In this document: positions 54,860-64,000 of the stretch, one piece after another | Layout: each line of letters opens with the position of its first letter | Position numbering within the stretch: position 1 is the first letter of the stretch | DNA from: Clostridium sp. BJN0013 | GTDB lineage: Bacteria; Bacillota; Clostridia; Clostridiales; Clostridiaceae | Length of the DNA: 64,000 nt | Direction of reading: 5' to 3' | NCBI RefSeq assembly: GCF_040939125.1 | Contig: NZ_CP162495.1 | Location: 2,232,001-2,296,000 of the forward strand | Notes under the pieces: generated by a model | Seen by the model: the letters and a program-made list of their open reading frames with translations, nothing else | Told to the model about the DNA's origin: nothing | Database searches by the model: none | Program-made: the position numbers and the translations under genes

Positions 54860-54896
54860 AACGTACTAGATTTGTGTAAATCAAATCTAGTACGTT
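54860..54896 (+). terminator. Terminator of the TetR gene
   Basis: AACGTACTAGATTTG and CAAATCTAGTACGTT form perfect 15-bp arms, followed by ATTTTT. Confidence 0.85.
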
Positions 54897-55135
54897 ATTT
54901 TTATGTATGTATATCTGGTAATAATTAAGAATCTTTCCTTAATACTATAAATTTTTTTAAATTTTAGAACAATTAAATTTAAATTGATCATTCTTATCCT
55001 ACATATTGCCACTAATATCTTAACAAATTAAGCATGAAATTATATGAAAAATATCCATAATATCAATTATATAACATGTATATCTCTAACATAGCATAAA
55101 ATATATTATTATTATTGTATATGAGGTAAATATCA

Positions 55136-55543
55136 GTGGTAGAAATTTTTTTATCTTATAGTAGAGCAGATAAAAATTATATAGACACTATTATTGATAA
55201 TTTAAATTTACCATCTTCTCGATATAATTTATGGTACTATAATCCAGATTTCAAATTGTCTATGGACGAAGTCTTAAGAAAAATACTACCAGCATCCCAC
55301 TTATTTATTTTAATTGTATCTAATAATTCTTTAAACAGCCTTAATGTTCAAGAAGAACTGACATTAGCCATTGAACTAACAAAGAAAGGACAAATAAAAG
55401 GTCTTTATCCCATTCTAATTGATAGTAATATTAATATAGGACTTGATAGGAGAATTCCTCAATACATAGAAAACAGAATTTATTCTGCAAATTCCCCATT
55501 TGAAGTTGCTAAATTAATTGAAAAAATTATAAAAAAATATTAA
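55136..55543 (+). CDS. Stand-alone TIR-domain protein (probable NADase effector)
   Basis: 135 aa, essentially one TIR domain: box 1 VEIFLSYSRADKNYIDTII, an alpha-beta core (HLFILIVSNNSLNSLNVQEE), and a late strand IKGLYPILID. The Glu in VQEEL (about E74) sits where NAD-cleaving TIR proteins hold their catalytic Glu. Start is GTG with GAGG 9 nt upstream. No sensor domain is fused. The next gene (18 bp on) encodes a SLATT membrane protein, which suggests a two-gene abortive-infection type defence module. The defence role is inferred from domain pairing. Confidence 0.82.
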   Translation: MVEIFLSYSRADKNYIDTIIDNLNLPSSRYNLWYYNPDFKLSMDEVLRKILPASHLFILIVSNNSLNSLNVQEELTLAIELTKKGQIKGLYPILIDSNINIGLDRRIPQYIENRIYSANSPFEVAKLIEKIIKKY

Positions 55544-55561
55544 ATTAAAGAGGTGAACCTA

Positions 55562-56005
55562 ATGGGTGATAGTAATAAATGTAGTCCAGAAGAATATTTA
55601 GAAAGTTATTATAATTACTATGATATAAAGGCTATTTCATATAAAAAGTGGTACACTATTCTAATTATATTTTATACCACCATATCAGCACTTATTCCGT
55701 TTACAACCCTGTATTTTGACACTTTTTTTTCAGCTAAGTATATAATTGCATTTATGGGTTCTATTGCTACAATTGTATCATCATTAAGTGCAACTTTTGG
55801 ATTTCACAAAAAGTGGATTGAATATCGAACTACAGCGGAAATACTCAAATTCCATATGTGCCTCTATATAAATAAATTCGCTCCATATAATGGAGAACAC
55901 AGAGGAAATATTCTTGTATCAAACGTTCGTTCAATTGTGGAAACAGAAAATAAAATTTGGAGAGCAATTTCATATAATAACAAAAAAACAAATAGTGAAA
56001 AATAA
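55562..56005 (+). CDS. SLATT/DUF4231-type two-helix membrane protein
   Basis: 147 aa from the ATG with AGAGGTG 7 nt upstream. A short N-terminal helix (SPEEYLESYYNYYDIKAISY) precedes two membrane helices (WYTILIIFYTTISALIPFTT and YIIAFMGSIATIVSSLSATF). A long cytosolic helical part follows (HKKWIEYRTTAEILKFHMCL ... ETENKIWRAI). This is the layout of the SLATT superfamily, predicted pore-forming effectors that accompany nucleotide-signal or TIR-type sensors. It is in an operon with the TIR gene. Role inferred. Confidence 0.75.
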   Translation: MGDSNKCSPEEYLESYYNYYDIKAISYKKWYTILIIFYTTISALIPFTTLYFDTFFSAKYIIAFMGSIATIVSSLSATFGFHKKWIEYRTTAEILKFHMCLYINKFAPYNGEHRGNILVSNVRSIVETENKIWRAISYNNKKTNSEK

Positions 56006-56024
56006 ACTATGTAAATTTTAAACA

Positions 56025-56073
56025 CCTCTTTACACATTATTTTACGACTTGGTATTAACTTTGTGTAAAGAGG
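56025..56073 (+). terminator. Terminator of the TIR-SLATT operon
   Basis: CCTCTTTACACA and TGTGTAAAGAGG pair perfectly around a long 25-nt loop, 20 bp after the second stop. Confidence 0.5.
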
Positions 56074-56112
56074 ATTGATGTAGTTCTATAAAAAACCAAG
56101 GAAACCTAAAGT

Positions 56113-56391
56113 CTATTGTTTAAACAAAGTATAGGTTCTTAAAAATATTTCCTTTTTACATGGATATCTTTCTCCATCAACTCCAGTTATTATATAGTCA
56201 CCATTACTAATATAGTGCTTTCCCTCTAAAGTTTTAATAAATGGAACTTTATCTGTATTGACTGGGTTTGTATAACTCTCAATATCTAATCCAGAATTAA
56301 CAGCAACTTCAACCTCATCAAAACCATCTTCTAATCCACATTTATATTCTTCAGCCTCAACTGGTATTGGATTCTTAATATATTTTGGCAT
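56113..56391 (-). CDS. Phage-like small protein
   Basis: 92 aa from the ATG (MPKYIKNPIPVEAEEYKCGL) after GAGGTG. The C-terminus GDYIITGVDGERYPCKKEIF matches a motif common in small proteins of Firmicute phages and prophages, whose function is unknown. It is solitary here, next to the defence-like pair, and may be phage-derived cargo. Confidence 0.6.
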   Translation of the reverse strand: MPKYIKNPIPVEAEEYKCGLEDGFDEVEVAVNSGLDIESYTNPVNTDKVPFIKTLEGKHYISNGDYIITGVDGERYPCKKEIFLRTYTLFKQ

Positions 56392-56507
56392 AATAGCAGT
56401 CACCTCATATATATTATTGTACATTTTTGGATTCTTTAAACAAATGAACTATCGTTCTTCATATATCATATGCACTACAGTCTACTACTGCTATCTTTAA
56501 TTACTTA

Positions 56508-56796
56508 TAGCCTGTTGAATAACATTAATTGTAAAATTAAATAAGTCATCACTTTATGATATAATGTTTTCGCTAAAAAACAGAAAAATATCAGTAAAGG
56601 ATGACTTTAATTATGATTATAGCACCAAATATTGACAGTAAAAACACTTATTATAAAATTTATAAAGCAGTTGAAATTGCATTTTCCAAATTTGAAATTC
56701 AAAAGTCTAAAACTAAAGGCAGACCAAAAAATATTCTGACCAGCAGATAGTTGCATGCATGATATATGGAGTAAAAAATCAACATTTTGCCTATTT
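56508..56796 (+). pseudogene. 5' end of an insertion sequence with transposase fragment
   Basis: The first 73 bp match the relic at 43.4 kb. An ATG at 56,613 then opens MIIAPNIDSKNTYYKIYKAV and stops at 56,748; a small slip lets it continue as QIVACMIYGVKNQHF. The element is truncated where it meets the 3' end of kdpC. The style resembles IS4/IS5-group transposase N-termini; family not fixed. Confidence 0.55.
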
Positions 56797-57423
56797 TCCC
56801 TTAAACAGCCCCAGTTCCTTTGCAATATCCAGATTTACCTTCAGTACATTTACTGTCTCACTTCCAAAAATGCCCAAAGCTTTGCCCTGAGTATTATCTT
56901 TAACAATTGTCTCCAGCTTATCCTTTGATAAACCAGTGTTTTCCACTAAAGCTGGAATTTGAACAGCAGCGGACTCAGGACTTATATGTGGATCAAGGCC
57001 AGAGCCAGATGCCGTCAATAAATCAGTAGGAATATTCTCTTTTTTAATAGAAGGATTTGCCTTTAAAAATTCATCTATGTCCTTCTGTACACGTTTAGCC
57101 AGTTCAGGATTGCTAGGTGCATAGTTATTCGACCCAGATCCAACGCTAACGTAATGGCCACTATTTTTATCTTCCTCGGTATAGGTATTATAATTCACTG
57201 CAGATGGACGGCTTTTCATAAATCTATCATCTGTAAAGCTCTGACCTATAAGAGCCGAGCCAACAGCCTTGTCGTTTACCATCACCAAGCTTCCATTGGC
57301 CTGCTTTGGGAATATTACCTGACTGATGCCTGTGAAAAGCAGCGGGTACACTAGCCCACATACTAATAGTAACACCAGAGTAACCAAAAATGGTTTTTTT
57401 ATTCCTTTAAAAAATGTACTCAT
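56791..57423 (-). CDS. kdpC: Potassium-transporting ATPase subunit C
   Basis: 210 aa starting at the ATG (MSTFFKGIKKPFLVTLVLLL) with GGAGG 7 nt upstream. One N-terminal membrane helix is followed by family blocks SALIGQSFTDDRFMKSRPSA, SGSGLDPHISPESAAVQIPA and LGIFGSETVNVLKVNLDI. KdpC stabilises the KdpA-KdpB complex and aids ATP binding. It is last in the kdp operon. The frame upstream of the ATG stays open into the preceding small ORF, so an N-terminally extended form is possible. An IS fragment abuts its stop. Confidence 0.93.
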   Translation of the reverse strand: MSTFFKGIKKPFLVTLVLLLVCGLVYPLLFTGISQVIFPKQANGSLVMVNDKAVGSALIGQSFTDDRFMKSRPSAVNYNTYTEEDKNSGHYVSVGSGSNNYAPSNPELAKRVQKDIDEFLKANPSIKKENIPTDLLTASGSGLDPHISPESAAVQIPALVENTGLSKDKLETIVKDNTQGKALGIFGSETVNVLKVNLDIAKELGLFKGK

Positions 57424-57621
57424 TTTATCACCTCCTATTCTAAAACTAAGTGTATTATGGTAAGGTATTTCTTTATCAACTTTTTTAATGGATCCACACT
57501 CCTTGCCACATTCAAGAGATTCCAATTGTTCAAAATCATAGTAGTCTAATATCTTTTTATAGATATAGACCACTAGAAAGCCAATTGCCGTAATACCTAC
57601 ATTTTTTAAAAAACTTTCCAT
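57424..57621 (-). CDS. Small membrane ORF between kdpB and kdpC, in frame with kdpC
   Basis: Starts MESFLKNVGITAIGFLVVYI after a very strong AAGGAGGG site, so it is surely translated. One membrane helix, then a Cys-containing charged part (DYYDFEQLESLECGKECGSI). No stop separates it from kdpC: the kdpC ribosome site is read as G-G-D-K and translation runs on. The product is thus either a 276-aa fusion or a lost-stop version of an accessory Kdp peptide. Small extra ORFs are known in the C. acetobutylicum kdp operon. Confidence 0.55.
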
Positions 57622-57654
57622 AAAGACACCCTCCTTTTCCCCCGAAAGAATTTT

Positions 57655-59709
57655 TTATAGGCCAAAGGCCGTAAGCAGCGGAGTAATAATAAGATCAATC
57701 ACTTTGATTCCTACAAAGGGTGCTATAATTCCCCCTAGACCATAAATCAACATATTACGGGTTAGCAGCTTTTCAGAACGCTGTGGTTTATATTTAACCC
57801 CCTTCATGGCAAGTGGAATCAGAGATGGAATAATAACAGCGTTAAAAATCAACGCAGCCAAAATCGCACTATAAGGTGTGGATAATGACATAATATTCAA
57901 TATATTCATCTGCGGAATGACTCCCATAAATATAGCAGGTATAATTGCAAAATACTTTGCTACATCGTTAGCAATACTAAATGTAGTTAATGAACCACGT
58001 GTAATTAAAAGCTGTTTCCCAATTTCTACAACATACAATATCTTCGTAGGATCGGAATCCAAATCAACCATATTGGCCGCTTCTTTTGCGGCAGAAGTTC
58101 CACTGTTCATTGCAATGCCCACATCTGCCTGTGCCAATGCAGGAGCATCATTGGTACCATCACCTGTCATGGCAACCACCTTACCCTCAGCCTGCTCAGC
58201 CTTAATGGCTTTAATCTTATCCTCCGGCTTGCATTCTGCAATAAAGCTGTCTACGCCGGCTTCCTGTGCGATGGTAGCTGCTGTCAAAGGATTATCACCG
58301 GTACACATTACAGTTTTAATTCCTATGGCCCGGAGTCTTGCAAAACGCTCCACAAGTCCAGATTTGATGGTATCCTTCAAATAAATAACTCCTAAAATCC
58401 TATCATCTACACAAACCACCAGCGGAGTGCCACCAAGTTTCGATACTTCATTTACCTGTATGCTTAAATCTTTTGGAATTGTACCACCCAGTTCCTGAAC
58501 ATATTTTTGAATTGCATCAGAAGCACCTTTGCGAATTCTTGTGCCATCTTGGAGCTTCACACCGCTCATACGCGTTTGTGCAGTAAATTCCATAAACTCC
58601 ATGGCGGGTATTTCTTCATGTTGTATTCCACTAAGCTGCCCGCCAAGCTCTACAATAGACTTTCCCTCCGGGGTATTGTCTTTTAAAGAGCTGATAACAG
58701 AATAATGAATTAACTCCTGTTCTTTCACATTTCCTACAGGGATGAATTTTGATGCCATACGATTTCCATAAGTTATGGTTCCAGTTTTATCTAGAATCAT
58801 GGTATCCACATCTCCACAAGCTTCTACTGCTCTACCAGACATAGCAATTACATTAAAGCGAGTGACACGATCCATACCTGCGATACCAATTGCAGACAGC
58901 AGTCCACCAATAGTTGTAGGAATTAGGCATACAGTTAGTGCAATAAGTGTGGAAATAGGAATACGCACCCCACTATATACTGCTATAGGATAAAGGGTAA
59001 CTATAACAATCAGAAAAATAATTGTCAAACTGACCAATAGTGTATTTAATGCAATCTCATTTGGTGTTTTTTTGCGGGATGCACCCTCTACCATGGCAAT
59101 CATTCTATCAAGGAAGGACTGTCCGGGATCGGAAGTAATCTGTATCTTTAGCCAGTCACTTACTACTGTAGTACCGCCGGTCACGGAGGCAAAATCGCCT
59201 CCGCTTTCTTTTACTACCGGAGCAGATTCACCAGTAATCGCTGATTCATCTACAGAGGCGATTCCTTCAATAACTTCACCATCATTTGGGATAAACTCTC
59301 CTGCCTTCACTAAAATAACATGGCCTTTTTTTAACATATTGGCATTGACAATAGTTTCTTTTCCGCCATCATTCAAAATACGAGCCTGCATGTCTTTTTG
59401 CGTTTTTTTCAAGCTTTGGGCCTGTGCTTTGCCGCGGCCTTCAGCAATGGATTCTGCAAAGTTTGAAAACAACACTGTAATGAGTAAAATGACAGATACT
59501 ACTATGTTGTATAAACGCAGATTATTTCCCTTATCTCCAAAAATATCCGGGAAGAATGAAAGGAGAAGAGTGACCACAAAACCCACTTCTACTACAAACA
59601 TAACAGGATTTTTCATCATATATTTGGGATTGAGTTTCTTAAAGGCTCCAAAAATGGAGGTTTTAAGAATATCTTTTGTAATAAATTTTGTTTTTGTATG
59701 TTTACTCAT
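57655..59709 (-). CDS. kdpB: Potassium-transporting ATPase ATP-binding subunit B
   Basis: 684 aa P-type ATPase. The phosphorylated Asp is D307 in [12 protein letters not shown], as in E. coli. TGES actuator motif in [14 protein letters not shown]-domain site [15 protein letters not shown]; hinge [15 protein letters not shown]. Seven or so membrane helices. It hydrolyses ATP to drive K+ through KdpA. It lies 13 bp after kdpA with its own GGAGG site, and ahead of the small ORF and kdpC. Confidence 0.97.
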   Translation of the reverse strand: MSKHTKTKFITKDILKTSIFGAFKKLNPKYMMKNPVMFVVEVGFVVTLLLSFFPDIFGDKGNNLRLYNIVVSVILLITVLFSNFAESIAEGRGKAQAQSLKKTQKDMQARILNDGGKETIVNANMLKKGHVILVKAGEFIPNDGEVIEGIASVDESAITGESAPVVKESGGDFASVTGGTTVVSDWLKIQITSDPGQSFLDRMIAMVEGASRKKTPNEIALNTLLVSLTIIFLIVIVTLYPIAVYSGVRIPISTLIALTVCLIPTTIGGLLSAIGIAGMDRVTRFNVIAMSGRAVEACGDVDTMILDKTGTITYGNRMASKFIPVGNVKEQELIHYSVISSLKDNTPEGKSIVELGGQLSGIQHEEIPAMEFMEFTAQTRMSGVKLQDGTRIRKGASDAIQKYVQELGGTIPKDLSIQVNEVSKLGGTPLVVCVDDRILGVIYLKDTIKSGLVERFARLRAIGIKTVMCTGDNPLTAATIAQEAGVDSFIAECKPEDKIKAIKAEQAEGKVVAMTGDGTNDAPALAQADVGIAMNSGTSAAKEAANMVDLDSDPTKILYVVEIGKQLLITRGSLTTFSIANDVAKYFAIIPAIFMGVIPQMNILNIMSLSTPYSAILAALIFNAVIIPSLIPLAMKGVKYKPQRSEKLLTRNMLIYGLGGIIAPFVGIKVIDLIITPLLTAFGL

Positions 59710-59722
59710 GAAAGATTCCTCC

Positions 59723-61435
59723 TTAACTCCATAAAGTCAAATGTTCTGCGATGGGACCAAGTGCCAATACTGGAAAAAATGTAAGTGCAGCAATAATAAG
59801 TACAACCATGAGCAATGCTACCGCGAAGGTTCCTGTATCTGTTTTCAGTGTACCCACAGACTCACTGACCGGATGCTTCAACATTAGCGAACTTGCAATG
59901 GCAAGCTGAATTATAATGGATAGGTAACGTCCAAAGAACATAGCAAGCCCTGTGGTGATATTCCAAAAATAAGTGTTGTCAGCCAATCCCTCAAAGCCTG
60001 AACCATTATTTGCAGCTGAAGATGCATATTCATATACAACCTGTGTTAGACCATGAAAACCGGGATTGGTTACTCCTTGCAAACCCGCTGGAACTGTTAT
60101 TGCCAATGCAGTAAAGGCTAGAATAAGCAGAGGATGTACGATGATGCCGAGTGCTGTCAGTTTCATTTCTTTTCCTTCAATTTTTTTACCTAGATATTCC
60201 GGTGTACGGCCAATCATCAGTCCACAGATGAAGACTGCAAGAATTGCATAAAGGATCATATTCATTAATCCCACACCTTTACCACCAAATACCACATTGA
60301 GCATCATAAACAACAAAGCAACAAATCCACCCATAGGTGTTAGGGTGTCATGCATATTGTTAATTGAGCCCGTAGTGAAGGCAGTTGTAACTGTTGTGAA
60401 AAGTGAGGATTGGGCAATGCCAAACCGTACTTCCTTGCCTTCCATGCTACCCATGCTTTGATTCAATCCAGCTTGTGCCAATAAAGGATTCCCGGCACTC
60501 TCAGATATGAAACAGACAACAAGCCCCATCACAAAGATAATGGCCATAACGGCAAAAATTGTTCTTCCTTCTCTTCCCAAAAAAATTCTCTTTGATTTTT
60601 CATTTTCTTTTGTACGATTGTGGACCATATGGCCAAATGCAACTACACAAGCCCCTGGCAAAATCATCATGGAAATTATTTCTATTATATTTGTAAATAT
60701 ATTAGGATTTTCAAATGGCGTCGATGAATTTGCACCGAGAAATCCACCACCATTTGTTCCTAAATGTTTAATTATCTCCAGCGAAGCAATTGGTCCCACG
60801 GCAATATCTTGAAATTTTCCCTCAATTGTTTGAATGGTCACACTGGCCGACAAAGTTTGAGGAACTCCCAGATAAACAAGAAGTAGTCCAACCAATATAG
60901 AAATAGGAAGTAAAACACGGGTTGTAATGCGAATTAAATCCATATAAAAGTTGCCCATGGTTTTTGTCTTTCCCGTAAGACCGCGAATAAACGCCATAGC
61001 AGCAGAAAATCCGCTAGCAGCGGAGGCAAACATCATAAAAGTAATTACCATCATCTGGCTCAAATACGAAAGTCCGGATTCTCCGGAGTAATGCTGAATA
61101 TTTGTATTCGTCATGAAACTGATAATGGTATTAAATGACAGAGTAGGTTCCATCCCACCGATGCCATTAGGGTTAAAAATTGGAAGTGCCTGAAGCCTTA
61201 GAATCAGATATCCAACCAATACCATGAATGCATTGGTCGCAAGCAATGCTATAATATATTGCTTCCAATTCATTTCTTTTTTGTCAATACCGCATATGCG
61301 GTAAACCACATTGTCAATTCGGTCAAATACCGGATCGCCAAAGGTATGCTTTCCAGCTGCAATGTGGTATAAATATTTTCCCATTGGAATAACAAGAGCA
61401 ATAAAGATTGTCAGTGTTAAAATGATTTGCAACAT
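59723..61435 (-). CDS. kdpA: Potassium-transporting ATPase subunit A (K+-binding channel-like)
   Basis: 570 aa from the ATG ([20 protein letters not shown]) with GGAGG upstream. The four selectivity-loop regions are seen around [60 protein letters not shown] and [20 protein letters not shown], matching the superfamily of K+ transporters. It binds and passes K+ while KdpB supplies energy. Upstream lie the tiny kdpF and a 29-aa peptide. Confidence 0.97.
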   Translation of the reverse strand: MLQIILTLTIFIALVIPMGKYLYHIAAGKHTFGDPVFDRIDNVVYRICGIDKKEMNWKQYIIALLATNAFMVLVGYLILRLQALPIFNPNGIGGMEPTLSFNTIISFMTNTNIQHYSGESGLSYLSQMMVITFMMFASAASGFSAAMAFIRGLTGKTKTMGNFYMDLIRITTRVLLPISILVGLLLVYLGVPQTLSASVTIQTIEGKFQDIAVGPIASLEIIKHLGTNGGGFLGANSSTPFENPNIFTNIIEIISMMILPGACVVAFGHMVHNRTKENEKSKRIFLGREGRTIFAVMAIIFVMGLVVCFISESAGNPLLAQAGLNQSMGSMEGKEVRFGIAQSSLFTTVTTAFTTGSINNMHDTLTPMGGFVALLFMMLNVVFGGKGVGLMNMILYAILAVFICGLMIGRTPEYLGKKIEGKEMKLTALGIIVHPLLILAFTALAITVPAGLQGVTNPGFHGLTQVVYEYASSAANNGSGFEGLADNTYFWNITTGLAMFFGRYLSIIIQLAIASSLMLKHPVSESVGTLKTDTGTFAVALLMVVLIIAALTFFPVLALGPIAEHLTLWS

Positions 61436-61456
61436 AAGTTTTCCTCCAATCTCCAA

Positions 61457-61534
61457 TTAAAATTTTTCAGGATTTACTAGAGCGTATACCAAGTATGCTC
61501 CCAATACCAAAATGATAATTCCAAGTAATAGCAT
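61457..61534 (-). CDS. kdpF: KdpF, tiny subunit of the Kdp ATPase
   Basis: 25 aa, one hydrophobic helix: MLLLGIIILVLGAYLVYALV then NPEKF. The sequence and the place directly before kdpA are typical of KdpF, which stabilises the complex. GAGGAGG precedes the ATG. Confidence 0.85.
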   Translation of the reverse strand: MLLLGIIILVLGAYLVYALVNPEKF

Positions 61535-61553
61535 AAAAAGCCCTCCTCTTGTA

Positions 61554-61643
61554 CTATTTTTCTACCTGACGACCGCACCAATCAACCAATAATTTAACCA
61601 ATATAAAACACACTCCTAAAATGCCAAGCATTAAAAAATCCAT
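61554..61643 (-). CDS. 29-aa membrane peptide at the head of the kdp structural genes
   Basis: MDFLMLGILGVCFILVKLLV then DWCGRQVEK, preceded by AAGGAGGG. One membrane helix with a short basic tail. Small ORFs ahead of kdpA have been described in clostridial kdp operons (kdpZ/kdpY in C. acetobutylicum), and this is probably such a gene. Role unknown. Confidence 0.6.
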   Translation of the reverse strand: MDFLMLGILGVCFILVKLLVDWCGRQVEK

Positions 61644-61865
61644 TTCGACTCCCTCCTTCACCTTGAATATGCTTTAGTGTATCACATTTCTTATTAATCC
61701 AGTGTTAGAGTTTTTTTAATCACATTAATACTTCATTAAGATGATCTTTTGGAAATATTCTCCTAAAAATTGAACAACAAAAATAACCTGCACTTTTATA
61801 AAGAAATAGTACAGAGTTATTATTTGTATTTATTAAATTTATTATGCCTTTCTACAAAATACAGC
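61644..61865. other. Likely kdp promoter region
   Basis: 222 bp between kdpE and the structural genes. AT-rich, with direct short repeats around TTAATCACATTAATAC. This is the expected KdpE target, but I cannot mark an operator by eye. Confidence 0.4.
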
Positions 61866-62582
61866 TTAAATGATCTCGTTATCATCTACAGCCCGCAGCA
61901 TGCGATAGCCAACCCCAATATGGGTTTGAATATATTTAGGTCTTGAGGGCTCTTTTTCTATTTTTTTTCGTAGGGTCGCCATAAAAACACGCAAAGCAGA
62001 AACATCACTGGCATAGTTGCCCCAGATTTCATGCAAAATAAAATTATGTGTCAGAACCTTACCTACATTCTTAGCCAATAGACAAATTAATTTATATTCA
62101 ATTGGGGTAAGATGGATCTCCTCTCCCTCCAACCATACACAACCGGCTGCATAGTCGATTTTTAAACTGCCATTGATGAAAATAGTGGCATCCTTGAGAA
62201 GCTTCTTACTATCATAGCGAATACGGCGCAAACTAACCCGAAGTCTTGCTAAAAGCTCTTCAACACTGAAAGGCTTCATTAAATAATCATCTGCACCAGC
62301 ATCCAGCGAATCAATTTTATCTCTATCCTCACTTCGGGCGCTGACAACAATGATCGGTATATTAGACCATGCCCGAATCTTTTTAATAATCTCAATACCA
62401 TCCATATCCGGTAATCCTAAATCCAAAATCATAATATCCGGCTGCCTGGAAACTGCCTCTAAGATAGATGCACTGCCAGTTTCGGCAGTATGATATCGGT
62501 ATCCCTGTGTCTCCAGTGTGGTGGTAATCAGCTTGCGGATGGCTTTATCGTCCTCCACTACGAGAATCAACGGTTTATTCAT
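61866..62582 (-). CDS. kdpE: Response regulator of the kdp system
   Basis: 238 aa OmpR/PhoB-type regulator. The receiver has the acidic pair in LVVEDDKAIRK, phospho-acceptor D54 in IMILDLGLPDMDG, and Lys in DYLMKPFSVEELLARL. The C-terminal winged helix is seen as IHLTPIEYKLICLLAKNVGK and DVSALRVFMATLRKKIEKEP. It should activate the kdp structural genes on K+ limitation. The start overlaps the kdpD stop by 8 bp. Confidence 0.95.
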   Translation of the reverse strand: MNKPLILVVEDDKAIRKLITTTLETQGYRYHTAETGSASILEAVSRQPDIMILDLGLPDMDGIEIIKKIRAWSNIPIIVVSARSEDRDKIDSLDAGADDYLMKPFSVEELLARLRVSLRRIRYDSKKLLKDATIFINGSLKIDYAAGCVWLEGEEIHLTPIEYKLICLLAKNVGKVLTHNFILHEIWGNYASDVSALRVFMATLRKKIEKEPSRPKYIQTHIGVGYRMLRAVDDNEII

Positions 62583-64000
62583 GATAATTTACCTCCTGTG
62601 CCTGCAAGGTAAAGCAAAATACTGTACCATGCGGAATATTATCTTTTACATAAATTGTACCGCCATGAGCATGAATAATAGACTTGCATAAAGAAAGTCC
62701 CAAGCCCAGTCCGCGGCGGCTATCTCCACGAATGTTGTCTGCAGTATAAAACATGTCAAACAGCCTGGTCTTTGCCTCATCTTCAATACCAGGACCATCA
62801 TCTTCTATTTCTACTAAGATGAATTGTTTTTTCCGTTTTGCTGAGATTGTAATGTGAGAACCAGGCTGCGTGTATTTAATGGCATTATCCACAATATTGA
62901 TAATGACCTGGATAATGAGACGAGAATCCATTTTTGCCATAATCAGTTCATCATCTACTATTGTTTCAATATGGTGGTTCACGCTATTGCGGTTGATATG
63001 GCACAGCGCTTCTGTAATAACTTCTTCTAAAAGTTCCGGCTGCAAATTCAAGTTTATTTTACCGTCTTCAATTCGGGTGATAGACAAAAGATTTTCAACC
63101 AAATTGATTAGCCACATGGAATCATCATAAATGTCTGCATAAAGTCCCTTCTTTTGTGCTTCACTCAGCACTGTAGAATTTCCCATGAGAATACCAGCAT
63201 TGCCCGATATACTTGTAAGGGGTGTGCGTAAATCATGGGAGATTGTTCTGAGCAAATTGGCACGGAGCTGTTCCTGCTGTATCTGCATGGAAATCTGTTT
63301 TTGCCTTTCATTGAGTTTTTCTTTTTCCAAAGACAGAGCACAATCACCTAACATAGCAATCATCAGGCTTTTTTCAAAAACCTCCAACGGTACTTTCTTA
63401 TCCATGACAATTCCAACAACAGCCAATACCATATCACTGCTGCGCACCGCAAGATATAAACATTTGGCAGCAGAAAGGGTATTCGTTGTAGCACCAGCAC
63501 GTTTATTATTTTTATACACCCACTCAGCTACTGCACGTTCATCCGTTTTCAGGTAGGTCTTAAAATTACCTTCCCATCCATCCTTTGTGAAAACAAGTGG
63601 TTCAGATAATGTATTTTTCTGTTCAGGATAAAAGATCACAGTTCTGTCAAGAAGTTTTACCAATTGATGTGCCGTCTCGCTGAAAATTTCAGATTTATCC
63701 TTTGCCTGCTGTAATTTCCGGTTGGTTTCCAAAAGCACTTCCGTACGATAAGCTTTTTGTGCAGAATAACGAGCCTGTTCCTTTACCCGTTTTGTCAATG
63801 TACTAGCTATAAAAGAAGCCAACAGCATAACCAAAAAGGTAACAGGGTATCCCGGATCATATGCTAAAAAAGAAAAATAAGGATAAGTAAATAAATAATT
63901 GAACAGCAGTACACTTAATATAGATGCCACTGCGCTGTATATTTTCCCCTTTGTAACCATAGCATTGAACAAAACACCTAAAATATATACCATAATAATG
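62575..64000 (-). CDS. kdpD: Sensor histidine kinase KdpD, C-terminal part (N-terminus beyond window)
   Basis: The last 475 or so residues. Membrane segments of the four-helix block (VYILGVLFNAMVTKGKIYSA, YPVTFLVMLLASFIAS) are followed by a GAF-like domain (about 100-230 of this part), the His box NLLRTISHDLRTPLTS, and ATPase motifs IVDNAIKYTQPGSH, EDDGPGIEDEAK and RGLGLGLSLCKSI. The frame stays open to the window edge; the family's N-terminal KdpD/Usp sensor region must lie outside. It phosphorylates KdpE. Confidence 0.94.
   Translation of the reverse strand, partial: IIMVYILGVLFNAMVTKGKIYSAVASILSVLLFNYLFTYPYFSFLAYDPGYPVTFLVMLLASFIASTLTKRVKEQARYSAQKAYRTEVLLETNRKLQQAKDKSEIFSETAHQLVKLLDRTVIFYPEQKNTLSEPLVFTKDGWEGNFKTYLKTDERAVAEWVYKNNKRAGATTNTLSAAKCLYLAVRSSDMVLAVVGIVMDKKVPLEVFEKSLMIAMLGDCALSLEKEKLNERQKQISMQIQQEQLRANLLRTISHDLRTPLTSISGNAGILMGNSTVLSEAQKKGLYADIYDDSMWLINLVENLLSITRIEDGKINLNLQPELLEEVITEALCHINRNSVNHHIETIVDDELIMAKMDSRLIIQVIINIVDNAIKYTQPGSHITISAKRKKQFILVEIEDDGPGIEDEAKTRLFDMFYTADNIRGDSRRGLGLGLSLCKSIIHAHGGTIYVKDNIPHGTVFCFTLQAQEVNYHE

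Noticed and set aside
57154-61000. Several plus-strand open frames of 60-220 codons across kdp
   Set aside because: All are antisense shadows of the kdp genes.
61644-61865. Cyclic-di-AMP (ydaO) riboswitch before the kdp structural genes
   Set aside because: The gap is only 222 bp, AT-rich, and lacks the conserved ydaO core; no aptamer can be drawn.

Overview
The window is AT-rich, low-GC Gram-positive DNA. Sporulation genes are present (alpha/beta SASP, two Spo0E-like phosphatases, a YjcZ-like peptide, a SPOCS-type coat protein), together with a clostridial agr locus, an S-box riboswitch, an acyl-CoA dehydratase activase cluster and a sigma-54-controlled iron alcohol dehydrogenase. This points to a Clostridium sensu stricto, plausibly from the solventogenic or acetogenic branch (inference; no rRNA or tRNA gene is visible).

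Layout. 1-2.8 kb: an FtsA-domain ATPase cut by the window edge and a folate-type ECF S component. 2.9-32 kb: an accessory region rich in insertion-sequence debris (IS982, IS110, IS256 and IS4-like remnants, short dispersed repeats, small inverted-repeat elements). Set among these are small spore or coat-like proteins, several Sm/DUF2642-like beta proteins, an ArsB-type permease, a truncated integrase, a broken glycosyltransferase, a decayed agr quorum-sensing locus (order D-C-B), a copper-binding four-helix protein, a solitary antitoxin, a serine recombinase and a broken sugar dehydrogenase. 32.6-35.6 kb: three overlapping genes of the 2-hydroxyacyl-CoA dehydratase activase family. 36-42.8 kb: a repeat-containing SPOCS coat protein, a nonsense-interrupted transposase, and an ECF sigma/anti-sigma pair. 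42.8-49.5 kb: an isochorismatase-like hydrolase, an alcohol dehydrogenase with a -24/-12 promoter facing its sigma-54 activator gene, and a radical SAM/flavin-domain fusion under a SAM-I riboswitch. 49.6-54.8 kb: an RND efflux pump with a divergent TetR regulator. 55.1-56.0 kb: a TIR + SLATT (DUF4231) two-gene module that looks like a defence system. 56.8-64 kb: the kdp potassium-uptake locus (kdpD-E, a 29-aa peptide, kdpF-A-B, a small membrane ORF, kdpC), all on the minus strand.

How the parts work together. KdpD/KdpE probably control the KdpFABC pump downstream. The TetR protein probably represses the adaptor/RND operon through a dyad that overlaps its promoter. The sigma-54 activator probably drives the alcohol dehydrogenase through two dyads found between the genes. 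The SAM-I riboswitch ties the radical SAM fusion to SAM or methionine supply. Much of the 3-32 kb stretch is decaying: many genes carry one-base changes at A/T homopolymers or in-frame stops.

The best candidates for an undescribed system are the TIR-SLATT pair, the SAM-riboswitch-controlled radical SAM/PNPOx fusion with its unusual cysteine spacing, and the set of Sm-like small proteins around the coat genes.
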